NCBI GenBank assembly: GCA_002311635.1
Contig: DBZJ01000161.1
Span: 1 to 23,030 of the forward strand
DNA length: 23,030 bases
Source: Syntrophaceae bacterium UBA1163
GTDB taxonomy: Bacteria; Desulfobacterota; BSN033; UBA1163
Direction of reading: 5' to 3'
The notes beneath the pieces were generated by a model that was not told the origin of the DNA, ran no database searches, and saw only the letters and a program-made list of their open reading frames with translations. The stretch's first letter is position 1. Every line of letters begins with the position of its first letter. Made by a program: the position numbers and the translations under genes. Shown here one piece after another: positions 1 to 6,193 of this stretch.

Positions 1-94
1 AACTAAGAACGGTATTGACTCCTTATCATGTTCGGAAATGGTATGTCTCTTATCCAAGCCAGTGTAATGCGTCAAAAGCCCCTTTACTTTGCTT

Positions 95-158
95 GTCATT
101 CCGGACTTGATCCGGAATCCAGTCTTTTCAACTGGATTCCCGCTTTCGCGGGAATGAC
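95..158. repeat. Short palindromic repeat with GTCATTCC ends
   Basis: The 64-nt element begins with GTCATTCC and ends with the exact complement GGAATGAC. Inside it has two smaller hairpins, ATTCCGG/CCGGAAT and ATTCCCGC/GCGGGAAT, joined by the paired words GGAATCCAG and CTGGATTCC. The architecture resembles the dispersed ATTCCCGC-type repeats common in bacterial genomes. A longer relative lies at 5997-6100. It ends 84 nt before the first gene and has no coding capacity on its own. Confidence 0.75.
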
Positions 159-241
159 GTCTTGAGAAATAATGTGTTGCCACAATGATGGTCTGTAAAA
201 CACCAGATGTTGATCAGCAAAATAAGAAAGGAGAAAATGCA

Positions 242-1006
242 ATGGAAAAAGTAACAGTGATAGCGATCGCAGTTTTATTTTTGTTAGTCGGAGTCGGGTA
301 TGCGGGTCCAGGAGAACCAAACCTGGCAGGTCCACTTACTCGTCTCACTCTCACGCTTACTTATGAAGAGGAGATAGGTAACGGATCGACAACTCTATCA
401 GAAGGTCGTAATTTTGTTACAGTAATACCTGGGATCGACAAGGCCATTACGGGAGGTTTGAAATATGATCCCGTCCTTTACGTTTTGGGGAATGGGTCAC
501 AGATATACATTTCTTGGGTGAGCCCCACGACAGGTACGGTATTTCCCGGCCAGAGGATATGGACGATAAGTTGCCCCTTAGGAGTGATTTCAATGAAGCC
601 ACAAGTATCACTAACAAAGCCGCCACCTACCAAAAGCAATTTGATTAAAGGAATTGCGTCTTGCACCATTTGCCCTGATGGTATCGAATTCAACACTGCC
701 AACGATCCCACTAGCGGCACCACTGGTTTATGCAATGGAGGGGGAACGCCTGGAGTTGGATATTTAACCTTTACAGGCACGGATTATAAGAGCTATGATT
801 CATCGTCTCAAAGCTACAATACAACCTCCGTTTTGATTACAGGAACAGTTGGCGGTAGCGCCTTCAACTATGTCGGTGACGATTGGGCATCTAACGACGG
901 TAAAACCTATACCGATTGGACTACATTCCCAGCTATTTTCACGGGTACTTTTGCTGGCAAGGTGACACCATGTTCACCTGATACATCTTGTATAACCACA
1001 TACTAA
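242..1006 (+). CDS. Secreted protein of unknown function
   Basis: The gene encodes a 254-residue exported protein that I do not recognise. The start at 242 is chosen because AGAAAGGAG lies 8 nt upstream and because translation then opens directly with a signal peptide: a short basic N-terminus (MEK), a hydrophobic core of about 14 residues and an AxA-like cleavage site near GYAG (residues 19-22). An in-frame ATG at 185 would put 19 hydrophilic residues before the signal. The mature part is rich in Gly, Thr, Ser and Asn and probably beta-structured. Six cysteines are visible, one pair as CTIC, which would allow disulfides outside the cytoplasm. A strong hairpin follows the stop codon, so the gene is probably monocistronic. 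It could be a surface or appendage-associated protein, but nothing proves that. Confidence 0.75.
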   Translation: MEKVTVIAIAVLFLLVGVGYAGPGEPNLAGPLTRLTLTLTYEEEIGNGSTTLSEGRNFVTVIPGIDKAITGGLKYDPVLYVLGNGSQIYISWVSPTTGTVFPGQRIWTISCPLGVISMKPQVSLTKPPPTKSNLIKGIASCTICPDGIEFNTANDPTSGTTGLCNGGGTPGVGYLTFTGTDYKSYDSSSQSYNTTSVLITGTVGGSAFNYVGDDWASNDGKTYTDWTTFPAIFTGTFAGKVTPCSPDTSCITTY

Positions 1007-1012
1007 TAGGTA

Positions 1013-1046
1013 GAAGGGAGGCTTGGCTGAGTCTGAGCCTCCCTTC
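1013..1046 (+). terminator. Strong hairpin after the secreted-protein gene
   Basis: GAAGGGAGGCT (1013-1023) pairs perfectly with AGCCTCCCTTC (1036-1046) around a 12-nt loop, starting 6 nt after the stop codon at 1006. No run of T follows, so it may be a poor intrinsic terminator or a 3' stabilising hairpin. Confidence 0.6.
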
Positions 1047-1091
1047 AAACCTCCATCCATCATAGCAAGTTCCTTTAGACCCAACCAATAT

Positions 1092-1109
1092 CGCAGGCTA
1101 AAGCCTGCG
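1092..1109. repeat. CGCAGGCT/AGCCTGCG palindrome
   Basis: CGCAGGCT, two A, then AGCCTGCG form a short perfect hairpin followed by GCTACAAATGAAGG. Words of this type (GCAGGCTNNAGCCTGCGGCTAC) recur as dispersed repeats in many bacterial genomes. It lies in the 257-nt gap before the adenine deaminase gene, which holds no other clear feature. Confidence 0.45.
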
Positions 1110-1263
1110 GCTACAAATGAAGGTCACAAATGAAAATCATACCTGTTTGTGGTGAGTTCGCTTAGCCTCCGATTTTAAACTCAGGCGTCCCCTTTTTCTT
1201 TCATAAATTCCTTGATCACCAATAAGAGATTTGGTATGAAAATTATAGGGAGGAGATGAGGGT

Positions 1264-2982
1264 ATGATATCGCTAAAAGAGAGGATCAGGATCGCTTCGG
1301 GTGATGGAACGGCCGATCTTCTGATCAAAAACGGCAGAGTTGTGGATGTCTTCTCAGGTCAGATTGAAAAAAAGGATGTGGCCATTTTCGGCGGTGTGAT
1401 CGTAGGCTTCGGAGACTATCAGGCAAAAGAGACGATCGATGTAAAGGGCGATTTCCTCTGCCCGGGGTTGATTGACGGCCATGTCCACATCGAATCGAGC
1501 ATGCTGACCGTTCCTGAATTTGCCCGAGCCGTTCTTCCTAACGGAACGACCTCTGTCGTCATCGATCCTCATGAAATCGCCAATGTCCTCGGCAGAGAGG
1601 GCATACGCTTTATGGCGGAATCGGCGAGAAACGTCCCTCTCAATGTCTTCCTGATGCTTCCCTCCTGCGTTCCAGCCACTCATATGGAAACATCCGGAGC
1701 TGTTCTTAAGGCAACCGATTTAAAGCCTCTGCTTCAGGAACCCTGGGCCATCGGATTAGCAGAGATGATGAACTTCCCGGGCGTCATCTTCGGGGATCCG
1801 GAAGTCCTCAGGAAAATCGAGATGGCAAAAGGAAAGCGAATGGACGGCCACGCCCCCATGCTTTCGGGAAAAGGGCTTTATGCTTACCTCATTGCAGGAA
1901 TTCGATCTGACCATGAATGCACCACTGCCAAAGAGGCCAAGGAAAAATTGAAAAATGGGATGTGGATCATGATCCGAGAAGGAACGACGGCGAGAAATCT
2001 GAGAGATCTCATTCCCTTTGTCACTCCCAAGAATTCAAGACGGTTTCTTTTTGTAACCGATGACCGCCATCCCAAAGAACTCATCGAGGAGGGCCATATC
2101 GATTCTATGGTGAGACAGGCCATTCGATGGGGGCTCGATCCCATTCTTGCGATTCAAATGGCAACACTAAACAGCGCCGAATATTTCAGGCTGGATGACC
2201 TCGGAGCCATTGCGCCGGGGTATCGGGCAGACATTGTGACGTTCGATCATCTGGGACGATTTCAGATTAAGAAGGTTTTCAAAGATGGGAAATTGGTTGC
2301 TGAGAGTGGTAGAATACTCCTCCCTCCCCTTCGAAAAGCGAAGGGGCCGGGCGTGAAGGGGTCTGTTCGAATCAAGCCCCTTAAAAAGGATGTCTTCCTT
2401 CTCCGAAGCGACCAGTCGCTCGCCAAAATCATCCAGCTCATACCAGGTCAAATCGTCACAAAAAAAGTGACGAAAAAAATCCCGTTGAAGGATGGAGTGG
2501 CTTACCCCGACATCAAAGGGGATATCCTTAAAATTGCAGTGGTTGAACGGCATAAAGCCACGGGAAATGTGGGAATTGGTTTTGTTCGGGGTTTTGGCCT
2601 AAAGAAAGGAGCCATCGGTTCGTCTGTCGCTCATGATTCGCATAACCTGGTCATTGTGGGGACCAATGATCAGGATATGATCAAAGCATCGGAAACCATT
2701 CAAGCCATGAAAGGTGGTTTGACAGTGGTTCTGGACGGAAAAGCGTTAGCCTCCCTTCCCCTGCCCATCGCGGGTTTGATGTCCGATGCATCGGTTGATC
2801 AAGTCAACCTTCGGTTAGAAGCCCTCCATCGCGCCGCCAAAAATCTTGGATGCAAAATCCCGGACCCGTTTATGGCACTCTCCTTCTTATCGCTGCCGGT
2901 GATTCCAGAATTGAAAATCACTGATAAAGGTCTGGTGGATGTAAACCAGTTTAAATTTGTCCCGCTGTTTGGAGAAGAATGA
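1264..2982 (+). CDS. ade: Adenine deaminase
   Basis: The 572-residue product is a full-length amidohydrolase-superfamily adenine deaminase, which converts adenine to hypoxanthine and ammonia in cytoplasmic purine salvage. The expected motifs are in order: the metal-binding HxH at residues 73-75 (DGHVHIESS), DPHE at 101-104, the bridging glutamate at about 167 in GLAEMMN, His196 in DGHAP, His217 in SDHE and the aspartate of FVTDDRHP at 266-267. The C-terminal adenine-deaminase domain is complete. A GGAGGAGATGAGG stretch just upstream supports the ATG at 1264. An M20 peptidase follows after 75 nt on the same strand, so the two may be co-transcribed. A second, more divergent relative is at 12465-14216. 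Confidence 0.93.
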   Translation: MISLKERIRIASGDGTADLLIKNGRVVDVFSGQIEKKDVAIFGGVIVGFGDYQAKETIDVKGDFLCPGLIDGHVHIESSMLTVPEFARAVLPNGTTSVVIDPHEIANVLGREGIRFMAESARNVPLNVFLMLPSCVPATHMETSGAVLKATDLKPLLQEPWAIGLAEMMNFPGVIFGDPEVLRKIEMAKGKRMDGHAPMLSGKGLYAYLIAGIRSDHECTTAKEAKEKLKNGMWIMIREGTTARNLRDLIPFVTPKNSRRFLFVTDDRHPKELIEEGHIDSMVRQAIRWGLDPILAIQMATLNSAEYFRLDDLGAIAPGYRADIVTFDHLGRFQIKKVFKDGKLVAESGRILLPPLRKAKGPGVKGSVRIKPLKKDVFLLRSDQSLAKIIQLIPGQIVTKKVTKKIPLKDGVAYPDIKGDILKIAVVERHKATGNVGIGFVRGFGLKKGAIGSSVAHDSHNLVIVGTNDQDMIKASETIQAMKGGLTVVLDGKALASLPLPIAGLMSDASVDQVNLRLEALHRAAKNLGCKIPDPFMALSFLSLPVIPELKITDKGLVDVNQFKFVPLFGEE

Positions 2983-3011
2983 ACCCAATGCGGATTGCGG
3001 AATTGACTAAA

Positions 3012-3043
3012 CGCCATGCGCTTTGCGCTATGCTCTATGCGGC
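3012..3043 (+). repeat. Degenerate ATGCGCT-type short repeat
   Basis: The gap between the adenine deaminase and peptidase genes holds imperfect tandem words (CCATGCGC, TTGCGCTATGC, CTATGCGG). This is low-complexity spacer and codes for nothing recognisable. The ribosome binding site AGGAG of the next gene follows it. Confidence 0.4.
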
Positions 3044-3057
3044 AATAGGAGTTCACT

Positions 3058-4374
3058 ATGGATTGGGATAAACTTTTGCAGGAAGCAACCCATCACCTTC
3101 AGGAATATATCCGTATTCAAACCGTCAACCCGCCTGGAAATGAAATTGAAGGAGCGACGTTTTTTAAAAAAATTTTCGATGCGGAGACTATTCCATGCCA
3201 GGTTTTCGAGCCTTCTCCCGGCCGGGGGAGCATCCTTGCTACCTTGAAGGGGAATGGGAAAAAGAAACCGATCCTTCTTCTCAACCATATCGATGTGGTT
3301 CCGGCTGAAAAAGAGCACTGGAAGGTCGATCCCTTTGCGGGAACGATCCAAGACGGATATCTCTATGGCCGTGGAGCTCTTGACGATAAATCCATGGGGA
3401 TTATAGAAATGATGGCCCTCCTAATTCTGAAACGGGAGAAGGTCCTTCTAAAAAGAGATGTTCTCTTTTTTGCAGGAGCCGATGAAGAGACAGGAGGGGG
3501 CTGGGGCGTTGAGTGGGCTATAGAAAAAGTTCCATCCTTGGCAGAAGCGGAGTACGCCCTCAATGAAGGGGGGGCCGTCATCCTTAATGACGACGGGACA
3601 GCAGATCGGTATGGGGTCTCAAACGGCCAGAAGGTTCTCTTCCAGCTCGAGGTAAAGGCGAAAGGAACCTCAGGCCACGGCTCAATGCCTCATTCCGACA
3701 ATCCCAATGTGAAACTTGTAGAGGCTTTGGAGAGGGTTACGAAATGGGAAACGCCTTACAACATCCTTCCCGTGGTGAAGGAATATTTCCTAAAGATAGC
3801 TCCCAAACAGCCCCCTGCTGACAGACAATTTTTCGAGGATATTGAGAAGGGTCTTAGCGACCCTGCCTTTTCAAAACGTTTAACGTCCAACCCGATCTAT
3901 AATTCCATCGTGAGGGATACCATCTCCCTCACCATTCTTCAAGGCGGAAGCAAAATCAATGTGATCCCTTCGGAATCAACAGCCTCTCTCGATTGTCGCC
4001 TCATCCCCGGCTCTTCCAAGGAAGATTTTCTAAAGGGGGTCAAAAAACGATTGGTAGATGAAATTGAGGTGGAGGTTGTTTCGGAAAGTCGCTCTCTTCC
4101 TCCTTCTCCTTTGGATACGGACCTTTTCCAGGCCATTCAAAGATTTGCTGCAAAGAACGATCCGGCTTGCCCCGTGGTTCCTTTGCTTCTCTCAGGAGCT
4201 ACGGACAGCCGCTTTCTGAGAGAAAAAGGGGTCATTACTTATGATTTCTGTCCCTTTCGATTGACTGAGACCGAATTGAAGACGGAACACGGAAACGATG
4301 AACGGATTGCTTTGGAAAATCTGAGATTCGGGATGAAGATGCTGGTGGAGATCCTCAAAGACGTTGCCGCTTAG
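3058..4374 (+). CDS. M20-family metallopeptidase / deacylase
   Basis: The 438-residue protein belongs to the M20/M25/M40 zinc hydrolases (ArgE, DapE and carboxypeptidase-like enzymes), which remove amino acids or acyl groups from small peptides and N-acyl amino acids. Visible motifs are the metal-binding His77 in LLNHIDVVP, the bridging aspartate in GRGALDDK (about 109), the catalytic and metal-binding glutamates 143-144 in ADEETGG, the dimerisation-domain GHGSMPH and a late histidine in TEHGNDER. No signal peptide is seen, so it is cytoplasmic. AGGAG lies 7 nt before the ATG. The exact substrate cannot be told from sequence alone. The next gene converges on it with only 30 nt between. Confidence 0.88.
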   Translation: MDWDKLLQEATHHLQEYIRIQTVNPPGNEIEGATFFKKIFDAETIPCQVFEPSPGRGSILATLKGNGKKKPILLLNHIDVVPAEKEHWKVDPFAGTIQDGYLYGRGALDDKSMGIIEMMALLILKREKVLLKRDVLFFAGADEETGGGWGVEWAIEKVPSLAEAEYALNEGGAVILNDDGTADRYGVSNGQKVLFQLEVKAKGTSGHGSMPHSDNPNVKLVEALERVTKWETPYNILPVVKEYFLKIAPKQPPADRQFFEDIEKGLSDPAFSKRLTSNPIYNSIVRDTISLTILQGGSKINVIPSESTASLDCRLIPGSSKEDFLKGVKKRLVDEIEVEVVSESRSLPPSPLDTDLFQAIQRFAAKNDPACPVVPLLLSGATDSRFLREKGVITYDFCPFRLTETELKTEHGNDERIALENLRFGMKMLVEILKDVAA

Positions 4375-4404
4375 CTTCGGAATACGAAATCCATAATCAC
4401 TTCA

Positions 4405-4626
4405 CTATTTTCTAAACAGCATAAAAAATAACGTGAGGACGATGCTGATAACGATGGAGGTAACAATGGGAAAGTAGAAAGTGAAATTCTTTTTTCGAAT
4501 GATGATATCTCCGGGAAGTCTGCCTATCCATGGGATCTTCTCTCCAAGAAGCAGGAAAAGACCGGCCAGAATGATAAAAACACCCAGAAGAATGAGCATC
4601 TTACCTAAAGGACCTAGACCAAGCAT
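4405..4626 (-). CDS. DUF2905 family small membrane protein
   Basis: The 73-residue protein has two hydrophobic segments, about residues 8-28 and 50-71, separated by the family signature: IGRLPGDIIIRKKNFTFYFP is a near-textbook DUF2905 core. Function is unknown; members are short inner-membrane proteins. I start at the internal ATG (4624-4626) because the longer in-frame version would place a stretch of the 30-nt repeat (4654-4683) into the protein. The upstream Shine-Dalgarno is weak (GGGG). The repeat module therefore lies 28 nt upstream of this gene and may carry or disturb its control region. Confidence 0.82.
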   Translation of the reverse strand: MLGLGPLGKMLILLGVFIILAGLFLLLGEKIPWIGRLPGDIIIRKKNFTFYFPIVTSIVISIVLTLFFMLFRK

Positions 4627-4653
4627 CTGGACCCCAACATAGTATATCTGACT

Positions 4654-4729
4654 TTTCACCGCAGAGGCGCCGAGATCGCAGAGGGTCATATTTTATGATC
4701 CAATCGCGAGAGGGCGATTGGATCATAAA
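4654..4729 (+). repeat. Composite repeat module, copy A
   Basis: A 30-nt block (4654-4683) starting TTTCACCGCAGAG is followed after 8 nt by a perfect 16-bp hairpin (arms 4692-4707 and 4714-4729) whose loop is GAGAGG. Copy B (5182-5252) matches the block at 28 of 30 positions and copy C (5335-5409, opposite orientation) at 26 of 30. Confidence 0.85.
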
Positions 4730-4773
4730 CCCACGCTTCCAAAAATATTCAGCACCCTATCCCTCTGCCAAGT

Positions 4774-5157
4774 CTATTCCTCAAGGTTGTTGACCACCCT
4801 CACAATGCCTTCTTTCATGATGGGTACGTTGAAATTGAGAATGAGACCCAATTGCAGACCAGAAAGTTTCAAATAGGTAAGTAGCTGAGCCTTATGAATA
4901 TCCTCGATCCTTTCACAAGATTTCAACTCCAAAATAACCTTCTCCTCTACAGCAAGATCAAGTCGGTAAGCACAATCGAGTTTGAATTGCTTGTAGTTAA
5001 CGGGTAACGGTTTTTGTCGTTCATAAGTGATTTTTCTCAGACTCAATTCATGGCACAGACATTCCTCATACGTTGACTCCAATAACCCAGGCCCCAAATG
5101 CTTATGAACCTCTATCGCGGCTCCGATGACTTCGCCTGTCAGGTCGTTAATATTCAT
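4774..5157 (-). CDS. GxxExxY family protein
   Basis: The 127-residue product carries the family name motif as GLLESTY (residues 24-30) after LTGEVIGAAIEVHKHLGPG. An aspartate at 67 and the pair E77-x-K79 (ILELKS) match a PD-(D/E)xK nuclease-like core, followed by HKAQLLTYLKLSG and a LILNFN strand. The biochemical role of the family is not established; a nuclease-like fold is the usual suggestion. The start at 5157 fits the usual family length; a start at 5187 would add ten residues that run into repeat copy B. The gene sits between two direct copies (A and B) of a composite repeat, with a third inverted copy nearby, which suggests that it moves or spreads together with these repeats. Confidence 0.88.
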   Translation of the reverse strand: MNINDLTGEVIGAAIEVHKHLGPGLLESTYEECLCHELSLRKITYERQKPLPVNYKQFKLDCAYRLDLAVEEKVILELKSCERIEDIHKAQLLTYLKLSGLQLGLILNFNVPIMKEGIVRVVNNLEE

Positions 5158-5181
5158 AATCACTCTTGTCCAAAATAATAG

Positions 5182-5252
5182 TTTCACCGCAGAGCCGCCG
5201 AGAGCGCAGAGAAAGGATTTTTTGTTTGTCGGGAGATGCCGACAAACAAAAA
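5182..5252 (+). repeat. Composite repeat module, copy B
   Basis: The 30-nt TTTCACCGCAGAG block lies at 5182-5211. After 7 nt comes a 14-bp perfect hairpin (5219-5232 with 5239-5252) with loop GAGATG. The stem sequence (TTTGTTTGTCGG) is unrelated to that of copy A, yet the loop and the closing base pairs are conserved. Confidence 0.85.
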
Positions 5253-5334
5253 GGCTTCTGTTCGACTATTAGAAGGCTAACAACAAGTGCCATAGCTATA
5301 GAAGGGTTCAATCTTATTCGCGAAGAGACGGAGT

Positions 5335-5409
5335 TTCTGCTCCAATCGCCGTCTCCCGATTGGAGCAGAAGAAATCTCCCTCAGCGGTCTCCGCGTCTCT
5401 GCGGTGAAA
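5335..5409 (-). repeat. Composite repeat module, copy C (inverted)
   Basis: Read on the minus strand, the 30-nt block (5380-5409) is followed after 9 nt by a hairpin with arms 5335-5348 and 5357-5370. Its minus-strand loop reads GGAGACGG, again containing the GAGANG core. Just beyond the hairpin on the minus strand is CTCCGTCTC, complementary to the loop, so a pseudoknot is possible. The block begins directly at the queH stop codon. Confidence 0.82.
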
Positions 5410-5949
5410 TCATTCTTTCCTTTGTTTCAAATATCTTTCTTTTTCACTGTAGATACAGCCGCAGTATTGCTGGCGGTATAATCCCATCGCCTTGGAGACT
5501 TCCACCCCTCTCTTCCATCCCTGTCGAAAATCTTCATAATAGAATGGAATCCCAATCTCCTGGGCAATACGCTCCCCGGTTTCTTTGATTAAAGCATGGC
5601 TTTGATGGGTACTTTGGAGAAGAGTCGTTGAAAATGCGTCAAACGCCTTGTTCTTGGCCTCGCGAGCGGTCGCTTCAAGCCGAACCGAATAGCAATATTG
5701 ACACCTTGCCTCTACTCGATGGGATACGTTTCTTAAAAACTCCTCGAGGAGATATTCATCCCGATAGATAACCTCCAGGCCCACCTTCCCTGAATATTGT
5801 TTCAATGCGTCCAGTCTTTTTTGGTATTCCTGATAAGGGTGGATGTTTGGATTGAAAAAGTACCCGGTGACATCATGCCCCTTTTCTTTCATTCGCTCAA
5901 GGGGAGTGATGGCACAGTTGGCGCAACAGATGTGAAGTAGGATTTTCAT
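5410..5949 (-). CDS. queH: Epoxyqueuosine reductase QueH
   Basis: The 179-residue protein matches QueH (formerly DUF208), the non-cobalamin enzyme that reduces epoxyqueuosine to queuosine in tRNA at the last step of queuosine synthesis. The conserved cysteines are present: the Cys8-Cys9 pair in HICCANC, Cys83 and Cys86 in ARCQYCYS, and Cys163 and Cys165 in QQYCGCIYS, which together can bind the metal and iron-sulfur centre. YFFNPNIHP and LLQSTHQSH are further family signatures. Length is normal. No other queuosine gene is nearby. The Shine-Dalgarno before the ATG is weak. The stop codon abuts repeat copy C. Confidence 0.93.
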   Translation of the reverse strand: MKILLHICCANCAITPLERMKEKGHDVTGYFFNPNIHPYQEYQKRLDALKQYSGKVGLEVIYRDEYLLEEFLRNVSHRVEARCQYCYSVRLEATAREAKNKAFDAFSTTLLQSTHQSHALIKETGERIAQEIGIPFYYEDFRQGWKRGVEVSKAMGLYRQQYCGCIYSEKERYLKQRKE

Positions 5950-5996
5950 TCGGAAGGGAAACGAATTAGTCTCTGTCCATAAAAGTCTGTCAGTCC

Positions 5997-6100
5997 GTCA
6001 TGCCGGACTTGATGAGCCTGCCCCGTACCTGATACGGGGCCATCCAGTCCCGCCTTTGGCGGGATTGAAAACGCTGGATTCCGGCTTCCGCCGGAATGAC
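5997..6100. repeat. Longer palindromic repeat with GTCAT ends
   Basis: The element runs from GTCATGCCGGACTTGAT to CCGGAATGAC and contains three nested hairpins: CCCCGTA/TACGGGG (6021-6037), CCCGCC/GGCGGG and TTCCGG/CCGGAA. It is related to the repeat at 95-158, with which it shares the CCGGACTTGAT and CTGGATTCC words. It lies between queH and the 3' end of ppsA. Confidence 0.7.
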
Positions 6101-6193
6101 ACCTCTTTACCAAAACCTTACTTTATAGACAGATTTGAACTATAAGGTCTATTCGAGCAATGAGTTACCACTCGTCTGATTTGCATAAAAACA

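Noticed and set aside
4654..5409. CRISPR array
   Set aside because: Three 30-nt blocks occur, but one is inverted, spacing is irregular, each is tied to its own hairpin, and there are no cas genes.
5166..5588. Plus-strand frame of 140 codons across repeat copies B and C
   Set aside because: It begins in repeat block B, crosses both hairpins and then runs antisense to queH. The sequence is explained by the repeats and queH.
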